A DNA stretch of 9,318 bases from Rhodobacterales bacterium UBA3077 (GTDB lineage Bacteria > Pseudomonadota > Alphaproteobacteria > Rhodobacterales > Rhodobacteraceae). A model generated the notes under the pieces. It ran no database searches. It had not been told where the DNA came from and worked only from the letters and a program-made list of their open reading frames with translations. A program made the position numbers and the translations under genes. The DNA lies in assembly GCA_002366685.1 (NCBI GenBank), contig DFBP01000203.1, positions 6,504 to 15,821 of the forward strand, in the 5' to 3' direction. Shown here in pieces: positions 1 through 5,770 of the stretch (within the stretch, counting starts at the first letter, position 1; each line of letters opens with the position of its first letter).

Positions 1-374
1 CTTTTCTCAAAGCTCGCTGAAATATCTCCCGCATTCCCTGCGAACAGATCATCCTCTTCTTCCGGCTCGGCCCGGTTATTCAATTCAACGGTAAGCGCGG
101 CAAGCTTGGCCTCACTTTCGCGCAAGTGCTGCTCCAGCGTTTTGAGCCTGGCCTCACTTGTTTGGCAGGTCATTTCCATCTCTTTGGTCCGGTCAGCCAG
201 CATGAGCCCTGCCATCAAAAGCATTCTTGATTCCGGCACACGGCCAATTGCGCTTTCAAGGCGGGCCGCCTCCGTTGCCAGCATGGCAGCCGCTGTTTTC
301 AGGCTTTCTTCTTCACCGGGGTCACAAGCCAGCGCAAAGTTCCGTCCACCGATTTCAAGCACGAGTTCAGGCAT
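1..374 (-). CDS. zapA: Cell division protein ZapA (C-terminal end outside window)
   Basis: ZapA binds FtsZ in the cytoplasm and promotes bundling and coherence of the Z-ring at midcell. The visible 124 residues begin MPELVLEIGGRNFALAC, the N-terminal beta-strand and LxIGGRxFxLAC pattern of the family. Next come GEEESLKTAA (residues 20-29), the conserved helix segment RMLLMAGLMLADR (50-62) and a long charged coiled coil (about 63-103) used for dimer and tetramer formation. An acidic stretch EPEEEDD (103-109) follows, and the frame is still open at the window edge, so the 3' end is missing. The start at 374 is backed by a GGAGG ribosome site about nine bases upstream. It overlaps the stop of the upstream coiled-coil gene by 8 bases (367-374), which suggests translational coupling. 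The family call is seen directly in the sequence; the FtsZ role is family knowledge. Confidence 0.93.
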   Translation of the reverse strand, partial: MPELVLEIGGRNFALACDPGEEESLKTAAAMLATEAARLESAIGRVPESRMLLMAGLMLADRTKEMEMTCQTSEARLKTLEQHLRESEAKLAALTVELNNRAEPEEEDDLFAGNAGDISASFEK

Positions 375-570
375 TTTCTTCAGCCTCCATAAGCGGTTTT
401 AGATGTGCGAGCAGAGTGTCCAACTCAGCCAAATCGGCTTTCCGTTTTTCTTTCAATTCGGCCAGCTCGCCGCGCAGATCCAGTATTTCCTGCGCGTCAG
501 ATTTGTTTTGCCGGGCCAAGGCTTCAACCGCCGCTTCCAGCCGGCCTGCCAGTTTTTCCATCTCTTCCAT
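367..570 (-). CDS. Small coiled-coil protein upstream of zapA (ZauP-like)
   Basis: This is a 67-residue, highly charged, almost wholly helical protein starting MEEMEKLAGRL. Leucine, isoleucine and alanine recur in heptad-like spacing through residues 5-60 (for example EILDLRGELAELKEK), so a parallel coiled coil is expected. There is no membrane segment or signal peptide. Its position one gene upstream of zapA, overlapping it by 8 bases, matches the Caulobacter ZauP-ZapA pair, in which the two coiled-coil proteins act together to focus the Z-ring; that function is inferred here from synteny and shape, not from a specific motif. Start choice: an ATG at 612 would add 14 residues, but the ATG at 570 follows a good AGGGAGA ribosome site about seven bases upstream, and a possible -10 element sits close to the longer start. 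It could also be annotated as a DUF4164-type protein. Confidence 0.72.
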   Translation of the reverse strand: MEEMEKLAGRLEAAVEALARQNKSDAQEILDLRGELAELKEKRKADLAELDTLLAHLKPLMEAEENA

Positions 571-736
571 ACAAGTCTCCCTTGGCCGAATCGCCCCAAC
601 ATGGGCGTTCATAGCATAATAGCGCTAAATCTCTGATTTACTGCCCCTTATTGATGATTCTTGCCCGCGGGCCGCTTGACGCAGCAAGTTTCGCTGCTAA
701 CAAGGCGCCACCCCAACGCTCAAACCGGAGAATCCC
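571..736. promoter_or_regulatory. Divergent intergenic region between zapA operon and tkt
   Basis: The 166 bases hold the promoters of two divergent units and I see no RNA gene. For the leftward division operon the best -10 candidate is TATTAT (616-621, minus strand); no convincing -35 lies at the right distance. For tkt there is a candidate described separately. Three GANTC motifs are present (588-592, 656-660, 730-734), far above the density in the flanking genes; in alphaproteobacteria GANTC is the CcrM methylation site. Individual assignments are weak. Confidence 0.45.
676..703 (+). promoter_or_regulatory. Candidate tkt promoter
   Basis: TTGACG at 676-681 matches the -35 consensus at five of six positions. 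Sixteen bases later comes TAACAA (698-703), a poor -10 hexamer helped by an upstream TG (695-696) that forms an extended -10. The spacer contains a short inverted repeat, GCAGC/GCTGC, which could be an operator or chance. Transcription would start about 25 bases before the tkt GTG. Confidence 0.35.
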
Positions 737-2755
737 GTGGAAATAGCTGACCTCAAAGCCCGCCATCCTGATCACTTCGCCAAAGCCACCGCGCTTCGGA
801 TGCTTGCGGTTGACGCCGTTCAGGCCGCCAACTCTGGCCACCCGGGCATGCCTATGGGCATGGCTGATGTAGCCACAGTGCTATTTTCCAACCACCTGAA
901 GTTTGACGCAGCGGACCCGCACTGGCCGGACCGTGACAGGTTTGTTCTGTCAGCCGGTCACGGCTCTATGCTGATCTACGGGCTGTTGCACTTGACCGGC
1001 TATAAGCAAATGACGATCGAGGAAATCAAAAACTTCCGCCAAAAAGGCGCGCGCACAGCGGGCCACCCGGAATACGGCCATGCCGAAGGTATTGAAACAA
1101 CGACCGGACCGCTTGGGCAAGGTATCGCAACGGCTGTGGGTATGGCCATGGGCGAGGCCTCAATGCAAGCCCGTTACGGCAAAAAAATCGTAGATCACCA
1201 TACCTATGTGATCGCGGGTGACGGCTGCCTGATGGAAGGCATTTCGCAAGAGGCTATCGCGTTGGCGGGCAAGCAGCGCCTCGGCAAGTTGATCGTGCTT
1301 TGGGATGATAACGGCATTACCATCGATGGCGCTGTGTCACTCTCCGACACCACCGACCAACTCACCCGCTTTGAAGCTTCTGGCTGGAGCGTTTTCTCTT
1401 GTGATGGCCATGATCCGGATGCGATTGACCGCGCCATTGCCCAAGCCAAGCAATCCCCCTTGCCCTCACTGATTGATTGCAAAACCCATATCGGCTTTGG
1501 CTCACCCTCCAAGCAGGATACCTCAGCCGCCCACGGTGCCCCAATGGGCGAAGACGAAATCAAGAAGATCCGTGAAATATTCGACTGGCCCCACCAAGCG
1601 TTCGACATTCCGGCAGAGATCGGTGCCGCCTGGCGCGAGGTTGGCGCGCGCGGCCAGACCGAGCTTTCGGCATGGGCTGAGCGCAAAGCCGCGCTCTCGG
1701 GGGCACGGCAAAAGGAGTTCGACCGGATTATCGCAGGCGAGGTACCCAAGCGCCTCTCTGCTGCCATCAAAGCTTTCAAAAAGCAGATTTCCGAACAAGC
1801 CCCAAGCATGGCGACCCGCAAATCTTCGGAGGCCGTTCTAAAAGTCATCAACAAAGTGATGCCCGAAACTATCGGCGGATCGGCGGATCTTACCGGCTCC
1901 AATAACACCCTCACCGAAGGCATGGGCTTTTTTGACGAGACCAACCGCAAGGGCCGCTATGTAAACTACGGCATTCGCGAGCACGGCATGGCCGCTGCCA
2001 TGAACGGCCTCGCCCTCCATGGCGGCTGCGCCCCTTACGGTGGCACCTTTATGGTGTTCTCTGACTACATGCGCGGCGCGATGCGTCTGTCGGCCCTTAT
2101 GGGCCTGCGGGTGCCCTATGTGCTCACGCATGACAGCATCGGCCTTGGCGAAGATGGCCCGACCCACCAGCCGGTCGAGCACCTCGCCATGATGCGCGCT
2201 ACGCCCAACACCAACGTCTTCCGCCCGGCCGATACCGTTGAAACCGCTGAGGCGTGGGAGCTGGCAATGACCAGCAAAACCACCCCCTCAGCGCTGGCGC
2301 TTACCCGGCAAAACCTAGCCACTGTTCGCCTAGATCACAAAACCAAAAACCTGACAGCCCAAGGCGCCTATGTGCTGAAAGAGGCCGACGGCAAGCGCCG
2401 TGTGATCCTGTTGGCCACCGGCTCCGAAGTCGAGATTGCGCTAGCCGCCCGCGACATCCTGCAGGCCAAGGGCATTGGTACCCGCGTGGTTTCCATGCCG
2501 TGCTGGGAGCTGTTTGAAGCTCAACCTGAATCGTATCGCAAACGTGTGCTGCCAGCCGGGCCAGTTCGGGTTGGCGTAGAGGCAGGCGGTCGCCTTGGTT
2601 GGGATCGTTGGCTCTGTGGTGAGCGTGGCAAACATAATAAGGCGGCGTTTGTCGGCATGGAAAGCTTTGGCGCTTCCGCTCCGATCAGCGACCTTTACAC
2701 AATGTTCGGCATTACGGCAGAAAATGTTGCCGCCCAAGCTGAAAATCTCCTTTAG
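737..2755 (+). CDS. tkt: Transketolase
   Basis: Transketolase moves two-carbon ketol units between sugar phosphates in the non-oxidative pentose-phosphate pathway (and the Calvin cycle where present), using thiamine diphosphate in the cytoplasm. The 672 residues equal the usual length. Visible family motifs: [11 protein letters not shown] (31-41), AGHGS (73-77), GPLGQG (124-129), the thiamine-diphosphate signature GDGCLMEG (161-168) with its paired N192, HGAPMG (266-271), [11 protein letters not shown] (380-390), [14 protein letters not shown] (411-424) with the catalytic glutamate E415, [14 protein letters not shown] (466-479) and TRQ (523-525) for phosphate binding. The C-terminal domain carries GVEAG and FGASAP (644-649). 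All expected catalytic residues are present. The start is GTG at 737, preceded by CGGAG with six bases of spacing. Divergent from the zapA operon; the next genes, a small peptide and pgk, are on the same strand. Confidence 0.97.
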   Translation: MEIADLKARHPDHFAKATALRMLAVDAVQAANSGHPGMPMGMADVATVLFSNHLKFDAADPHWPDRDRFVLSAGHGSMLIYGLLHLTGYKQMTIEEIKNFRQKGARTAGHPEYGHAEGIETTTGPLGQGIATAVGMAMGEASMQARYGKKIVDHHTYVIAGDGCLMEGISQEAIALAGKQRLGKLIVLWDDNGITIDGAVSLSDTTDQLTRFEASGWSVFSCDGHDPDAIDRAIAQAKQSPLPSLIDCKTHIGFGSPSKQDTSAAHGAPMGEDEIKKIREIFDWPHQAFDIPAEIGAAWREVGARGQTELSAWAERKAALSGARQKEFDRIIAGEVPKRLSAAIKAFKKQISEQAPSMATRKSSEAVLKVINKVMPETIGGSADLTGSNNTLTEGMGFFDETNRKGRYVNYGIREHGMAAAMNGLALHGGCAPYGGTFMVFSDYMRGAMRLSALMGLRVPYVLTHDSIGLGEDGPTHQPVEHLAMMRATPNTNVFRPADTVETAEAWELAMTSKTTPSALALTRQNLATVRLDHKTKNLTAQGAYVLKEADGKRRVILLATGSEVEIALAARDILQAKGIGTRVVSMPCWELFEAQPESYRKRVLPAGPVRVGVEAGGRLGWDRWLCGERGKHNKAAFVGMESFGASAPISDLYTMFGITAENVAAQAENLL

Positions 2756-2758
2756 TTC

Positions 2759-2770
2759 AACGCTAAACTA
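2759..2770 (+). repeat. 12-base sequence shared with the pdhA leader, copy 1
   Basis: AACGCTAAACTA lies just after the tkt stop codon and recurs exactly at 4744-4755 in front of pdhA. Here TAGTT (2753-2757) and AACTA (2766-2770) could form a weak 5-bp stem, too weak for a terminator. Function unknown; chance cannot be excluded. Confidence 0.4.
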
Positions 2771-2787
2771 TATGGCTTCACGCCTTG

Positions 2788-2832
2788 ATCGGCGCGAAGA
2801 AATGGGTCAGACTGACCTCTATCGGCTCGAAG
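2788..2832 (+). repeat. Short imperfect direct repeat with a palindrome between the copies
   Basis: ATCGGCGCGAAG (2788-2799) and ATCGGCTCGAAG (2821-2832) differ at one base in twelve. Between them is GGTCA-GAC-TGACC (2805-2817), a 5-bp inverted repeat. The second copy runs into the ribosome site of the small membrane peptide. It may be a regulator site or a minor mRNA structure; no known element is recognised. Confidence 0.3.
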
Positions 2833-2842
2833 GGGGTGCGAC

Positions 2843-2986
2843 ATGAACACACGCTGGGCATTCGGCTTAGCCCTTTTAATTATAGGCATTTTTACGCTAG
2901 ACCACTTCTATCTGGAATGGAACCTGCCTGTAATACTGGGAACCCAGCTTGTGCACGTCCTCGATTGGATGGCGATCTGGCGATAA
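2843..2986 (+). CDS. 47-residue single-pass membrane peptide of unknown function
   Basis: The frame begins [17 protein letters not shown] and ends DWMAIWR. A hydrophobic helix covers about residues 5-19, after a short positively charged N-terminus that predicts the N-terminus facing the cytoplasm. A second, more amphipathic segment with several aromatics (about 29-46) follows and ends in a Trp-Arg tail. An AGGGGG ribosome site lies six bases before the ATG. The stop is 26 bases before pgk, so the two are almost certainly co-transcribed. From memory, similar tiny proteins with a WxAFWR-like end occur near gap and pgk in Rhodobacterales, usually unannotated; this is recall, not a search. It may be a membrane anchor or small regulator near glycolytic enzymes, but no function can be assigned. 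The frame is too short for many gene finders and overlaps, in another frame, an artefactual upstream extension of pgk. Confidence 0.72.
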   Translation: MNTRWAFGLALLIIGIFTLDHFYLEWNLPVILGTQLVHVLDWMAIWR

Positions 2987-3012
2987 TCCCGCAGGCAAAA
3001 CGGGAGAGAAAT

Positions 3013-4203
3013 ATGAGCTGGAAAACCCTGGATGATATGTCGCTGAGCGGCAAAACCGTAATGACGCGCGTGGATATCAACGTACCGCTGGAAAACGGAG
3101 TGGTGACCGATGACACACGCATCCAACGCGTTCTACCGACAATTCGAGACATACTGGCCGCGGGTGGCAAGCCGGTCCTGATGGCCCATTTTGGCCGCCC
3201 CGGTGGCAAACCGGCTGCCGAGTTCAGCCTTGGCCAACTGCGTAAAGCGGTGGAAACCGCGCTCGGCTCGCCGGTGGTTTTCTGTGAAGAAACCATAGGA
3301 GACAAAGCGGCCAGTGCCATCGCCGCCCTGCCCGAAGGCAGCACCCTGTTGCTGGAAAACACCCGCTTTCATGACGGCGAGACCAAAAACGATGCAGATT
3401 TCGCCGCCGCTCTGGCCGCTTTGGGAGATATCTATTGTAACGACGCGTTCTCGACCGCGCATCGTGCCCATGCGTCGACCGAGGGGATTGCCCGTCTGCT
3501 TCCGGCTTGTGCCGGTAGATTGATGCAAGATGAACTCAGCGCACTAGAAAATGCGCTGTCTAACCCCGAGCATCCTGTTGTTGCAGTCGTTGGCGGTGCC
3601 AAAGTTTCGACCAAACTTGATCTTTTGGGGAACCTGATTCCGAAGGTTGACCAGATCGTGATTGGCGGCGGCATGGCCAATACCTTCCTTGCAGCCCAAG
3701 GGATCGACGTGGGTAAATCACTTTGTGAGCATGACCTTGCCGACACAGCGCGCGAGATCATGGCGCGCGCAGAAGCAGCAAATTGTGAGTTGGTTCTGCC
3801 CGTTGACGTTGTGGTCGCTTGGGAATTTGCCGCCAATGCAAAAAATGAAACCGTTGCCAATAATGCCTGCCCCGCTGACGCAATGATCCTCGACGCAGGT
3901 CCTCAGTCAGTCGAAGAAGTCGGCAAGATTTTTGGCGCTGCAAAAACGCTGGTTTGGAACGGCCCGCTGGGGGCTTTTGAAATCGAGCCGTTTAATATGG
4001 CCACCGATGCCGCCGCCCTCAAAGCCGCGGAGCTAACTCGAAGCGGTTTCCTTCGCTCGGTTGCTGGCGGGGGTGATACAGTTGCCGCTCTGAACAATTC
4101 CGGCGCGGCCAAGGATTTTACCTATATTTCCACAGCGGGCGGGGCATTCCTTGAATGGCTCGAGGGCAAAACCTTACCGGGCGTTGCGGCTCTGGAAGGT
4201 TAA
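3013..4203 (+). CDS. pgk: Phosphoglycerate kinase
   Basis: PGK reversibly transfers the acyl phosphate of 1,3-bisphosphoglycerate to ADP in glycolysis and gluconeogenesis, in the cytoplasm. The 396 residues fit the bacterial family. N-terminal substrate domain: [11 protein letters not shown] (19-29), DDTRI (33-37), HFGRPGG (59-65) and LLENTRFH (113-120). Central motifs: [14 protein letters not shown] (143-156) and [10 protein letters not shown] (192-201), with GGGMANTF (218-225). Nucleotide domain: LPVDVVVA (262-269), DAGP (294-297), [10 protein letters not shown] (314-323) and the glycine-rich GGGDTVAAL (352-360) near the C-terminus. The ATG at 3013 is chosen over a possible in-frame start at 2785. 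It has a GGGAGAG ribosome site, the family begins here, and the extension would cover the small membrane peptide gene. A strong terminator follows. No gap or epd gene precedes it, unlike many relatives. Confidence 0.97.
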   Translation: MSWKTLDDMSLSGKTVMTRVDINVPLENGVVTDDTRIQRVLPTIRDILAAGGKPVLMAHFGRPGGKPAAEFSLGQLRKAVETALGSPVVFCEETIGDKAASAIAALPEGSTLLLENTRFHDGETKNDADFAAALAALGDIYCNDAFSTAHRAHASTEGIARLLPACAGRLMQDELSALENALSNPEHPVVAVVGGAKVSTKLDLLGNLIPKVDQIVIGGGMANTFLAAQGIDVGKSLCEHDLADTAREIMARAEAANCELVLPVDVVVAWEFAANAKNETVANNACPADAMILDAGPQSVEEVGKIFGAAKTLVWNGPLGAFEIEPFNMATDAAALKAAELTRSGFLRSVAGGGDTVAALNNSGAAKDFTYISTAGGAFLEWLEGKTLPGVAALEG

Positions 4204-4249
4204 AAGCACCAAATCATCCCGAAAACTATCGGGATGATTCGCTTTTTTT
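4202..4249 (+). terminator. Intrinsic terminator of pgk
   Basis: A perfect 11-bp stem, AATCATCCCGA (4212-4222) with TCGGGATGATT (4229-4239), has a six-base loop and is followed by CGC and seven T residues (4243-4249). An outer AAAAGC/GCTTTT pairing (4202-4207 with 4241-4246) extends it and overlaps the pgk stop codon. This is a textbook Rho-independent terminator for the tkt/pgk unit. Confidence 0.9.
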
Positions 4250-4257
4250 CGAAAAAA

Positions 4258-4285
4258 GTGAATTCCCTGCAAATTGGGGATTCAC
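4258..4285. repeat. Second hairpin in the pgk-ftsB gap
   Basis: GTGAATTCCC (4258-4267) pairs with GGGGATTCAC (4276-4285) over 10 bp with one G-T pair and an eight-base loop. No T-run follows, so it is not a terminator in itself. It contains a GANTC site (4279-4283) and touches the proposed ftsB -35 element. It could be an RNA stabiliser or an operator. Confidence 0.6.
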
Positions 4286-4309
4286 AAAACGAATCACTTC
4301 TGTCATGAT
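4281..4309 (+). promoter_or_regulatory. Candidate ftsB promoter overlapped by GANTC sites
   Basis: TTCACA (4281-4286) matches -35 at five of six positions. After exactly 17 bases comes CATGAT (4304-4309), a four-of-six -10. The strong pgk terminator upstream means ftsB needs its own promoter. GANTC sites overlap both hexamers and one lies in the spacer, so adenine methylation could affect it. Predicted from consensus only. Confidence 0.5.
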
Positions 4310-4316
4310 TCGTTTT
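4286..4316. repeat. Third hairpin: perfect 11-bp inverted repeat over the ftsB promoter
   Basis: AAAACGAATCA (4286-4296) and TGATTCGTTTT (4306-4316) are perfect inverse complements around a nine-base loop. A-rich and T-rich ends on the two sides give it the look of a weak bidirectional terminator. Each arm holds a GANTC site (4291-4295, 4307-4311). Because it covers the spacer and -10 of the proposed ftsB promoter, it may equally act as a DNA operator. Confidence 0.65.
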
Positions 4317-4351
4317 ATCCGGCGTTAGATCGGGATTTTTTGAGGCAGACT

Positions 4352-4654
4352 ATGGGAAACATCAATAAAACACGCGGTTTCGTGGGGTACGTGACATCTG
4401 TCATCGTAGTGACCCTCGTTGCGTATTTTTCCTATTCAGCGGTTCAGGGGCCATATGGCCTCCTGAATCTATTCAAAATCGAGACCCGTGAAGCACAATT
4501 GGTCAAGCAACTTGATGCTATTACCCTTCAAAGGGTTGCGGCACAGAATCGTACCCACCGGCTATCTGACGAGTATCTTGACCTCGATCTTTTGGACGAA
4601 CAGGCCCGCAAAGTGCTCGGTTTGATCCGCGGCGGCGAAATTATCATCCGCTAG
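4352..4654 (+). CDS. ftsB: FtsB/DivIC-like septum formation initiator protein
   Basis: FtsB-family proteins are bitopic members of the FtsQLB divisome subcomplex that activates septal peptidoglycan synthesis. The 100 residues show the expected plan. A short cytoplasmic N-terminus (1-12) is followed by a transmembrane helix (about 13-31), the junction QGPYGLLNLF (32-41), a periplasmic coiled coil (about 43-75) and a C-terminal LDLDLLDEQARKVLGLIRGGEIII (77-99, given as a pattern: DxDLLDEQAR then LG then E). That last block is the conserved end of alphaproteobacterial FtsB-like proteins. The ATG at 4352 has GAGG six bases upstream. A TTG at 4274 would extend the frame but lies inside the hairpin and promoter region and is rejected. 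The gene stands alone between the pgk terminator and pdhA, an arrangement known in alphaproteobacteria. Family call firm; the name ftsB rather than divIC is by convention. Confidence 0.82.
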   Translation: MGNINKTRGFVGYVTSVIVVTLVAYFSYSAVQGPYGLLNLFKIETREAQLVKQLDAITLQRVAAQNRTHRLSDEYLDLDLLDEQARKVLGLIRGGEIIIR

Positions 4655-4673
4655 TTGCCTTCAAAACGCATCA

Positions 4674-4740
4674 ATCTTGTTTTGCATAGTCCTATGCAAA
4701 AAAGTCATAGGACAAGATGAAATCCTGCTGTATACTATGG
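4674..4740. promoter_or_regulatory. Nested inverted repeats with four CATAG half-sites before pdhA
   Basis: A 10-bp perfect palindrome arm, TTTTGCATAG (4680-4689), mirrors CTATGCAAAA (4692-4701) with a two-base centre. GTCCTATG (4689-4696) also mirrors CATAGGAC (4706-4713), and ATCTTGT (4674-4680) mirrors ACAAGAT (4712-4718). The first two pairings are mutually exclusive. CATAG/CTATG cores occur at 4685-4689, 4692-4696, 4706-4710 and 4735-4739, the last overlapping the proposed -10. This looks like a multi-site operator for an unidentified regulator of the PDH operon; without a following T-run it is not a terminator of ftsB. Confidence 0.6.
4709..4736 (+). promoter_or_regulatory. Candidate promoter of the pdhABC operon
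   Basis: TATACT (4731-4736) matches the -10 consensus at five of six positions. A weaker -35, AGGACA (4709-4714, four of six), sits 16 bases upstream. Transcription would begin near 4743, about 30 bases before pdhA. Both hexamers overlap the CATAG repeats, so a bound regulator could block or recruit polymerase. Confidence 0.5.
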
Positions 4741-4743
4741 TTT

Positions 4744-4755
4744 AACGCTAAACTA
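4744..4755 (+). repeat. 12-base sequence shared with the tkt 3' flank, copy 2
   Basis: AACGCTAAACTA, identical to 2759-2770, lies at the predicted 5' end of the pdhA mRNA. Here GTTTA (4740-4744) and TAAAC (4749-4753) form a small inverted repeat around ACGC. Role unknown. Confidence 0.4.
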
Positions 4756-4771
4756 CCCGCAGGAGCACCCT

Positions 4772-5770
4772 ATGGCCGCAGCCCGTAAAGCCAAAAAATC
4801 CAATGTGGATAAAGATGAATTGCTAGCATTTTACAAAGAAATGCTACTGATCCGCCGCTTTGAAGAAAAAGCAGGGCAGCTTTATGGCATGGGACTGATC
4901 GGCGGTTTTTGCCACCTTTACATCGGGCAGGAAGCCATTGTGGTTGGTTTGGAAGCCAGCGCCAAAGAGGGCGACCAGCGGGTCACCTCTTACCGCGACC
5001 ACGGCCATATGCTCGCTTGCGGAATGGATCCAAAAGGCGTGATGGCTGAACTCACCGGCCGTGAGGGTGGTTATTCGCGCGGTAAAGGTGGCTCCATGCA
5101 CATGTTCTCGCGGGAGAAAAACTTTTATGGTGGGCACGGAATTGTGGGCGCACAGGTGCCCATCGGAGCGGGCCTTGCCTTTGCCAATTGGTACCGCGGG
5201 AATGACAATGTCAGCTTTGCCTATTTTGGTGACGGCGCCGCCAACCAAGGGCAAATATACGAAACATTCAACATGGCAAGCCTCTGGAAGCTGCCCTGTG
5301 TATTTGTAATTGAAAACAACAAATACGCCATGGGCACCAGCCTCCAGCGCGCCTCTTCCACACCTGACCTTTACACGCGCGGTGAGGCTTTCGGCATCCC
5401 CGGTGAATCGGTTGACGGAATGGATGTGCAAGCGGTGAAAGCAGCAGGGGAAAAAGCCGTGGCCCACTGCCGCGCTGGCAAGGGCCCCTACATTCTTGAA
5501 ATGAATACCTATCGCTATCGCGGTCATTCTATGTCTGACCCCGCAAAATATCGCACCCGTGAAGAGGTGCAAAAAGTCCGCGAAGAGCGCGACCCGATCG
5601 ACCATGTGCGCGACCTGTTGCTCACAGGGAAACACGCCGCCGAAGCCGATTTGAAGGCCATTGATAAAGACATCAAAAAGGTCGTGATCGAAGCGGCCGA
5701 CTTTGCAACTCAAAGCCCCGAGCCTGCGCTCGATGAACTCTACACAGATATATTGGCAGAGGTGAACTAA
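4772..5770 (+). CDS. pdhA: Pyruvate dehydrogenase E1 component, alpha subunit
   Basis: With PdhB it forms the E1 heterotetramer, which decarboxylates pyruvate on thiamine diphosphate and passes the acetyl group to lipoyl arms. The 332 residues match alpha-type E1. Seen motifs: [14 protein letters not shown] (28-41), [12 protein letters not shown] (44-55), TSYRDHGH (72-79), [17 protein letters not shown] (96-112), [14 protein letters not shown] (121-134) and the thiamine-diphosphate motif [12 protein letters not shown] (153-164) ending in ENNKYAMGT (181-189). The loop [11 protein letters not shown] (247-257) corresponds to the phosphorylation loop of mitochondrial E1-alpha; bacterial enzymes normally lack the kinase. 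The sequence resembles the alpha/beta E1 shared by mitochondria and alphaproteobacteria, not the single-chain AceE of E. coli. AGGAG lies six bases before the ATG. The stop overlaps the pdhB start by one base (TAATG), indicating coupled translation. Confidence 0.97.
   Translation: MAAARKAKKSNVDKDELLAFYKEMLLIRRFEEKAGQLYGMGLIGGFCHLYIGQEAIVVGLEASAKEGDQRVTSYRDHGHMLACGMDPKGVMAELTGREGGYSRGKGGSMHMFSREKNFYGGHGIVGAQVPIGAGLAFANWYRGNDNVSFAYFGDGAANQGQIYETFNMASLWKLPCVFVIENNKYAMGTSLQRASSTPDLYTRGEAFGIPGESVDGMDVQAVKAAGEKAVAHCRAGKGPYILEMNTYRYRGHSMSDPAKYRTREEVQKVREERDPIDHVRDLLLTGKHAAEADLKAIDKDIKKVVIEAADFATQSPEPALDELYTDILAEVN

Noticed and set aside
106..636. Several plus-strand open frames at the left end
   Set aside because: All are opposite zapA and its coiled-coil partner, whose minus-strand translation shows the ZapA motifs; Ser/Arg-rich composition marks them as shadows.
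571..736. 6S RNA gene, known to lie near zapA in many bacteria
   Set aside because: That gene normally lies downstream of zapA, which would be outside the left edge; this gap is too short and shows no long imperfect duplex.
1204..1950. Open frame of 248 codons on the minus strand
   Set aside because: Opposite conserved tkt motifs; composition (Ser/Pro/Arg rich) is typical of antisense frames.
2785..3012. N-terminal extension of pgk by 76 residues
   Set aside because: PGK proteins begin at the 3013 ATG, which has a good ribosome site; the extension is unrelated to PGK and overlaps the small membrane peptide in another frame.
4274..4351. TTG start giving a longer FtsB-like protein
   Set aside because: The extension runs through hairpins and the proposed promoter, and the ATG at 4352 has a clear ribosome site.
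4680..4701. Palindrome before pdhA as an intrinsic terminator for ftsB
   Set aside because: The loop is only two bases and the stem is followed by A residues, not T, so an operator is more likely.
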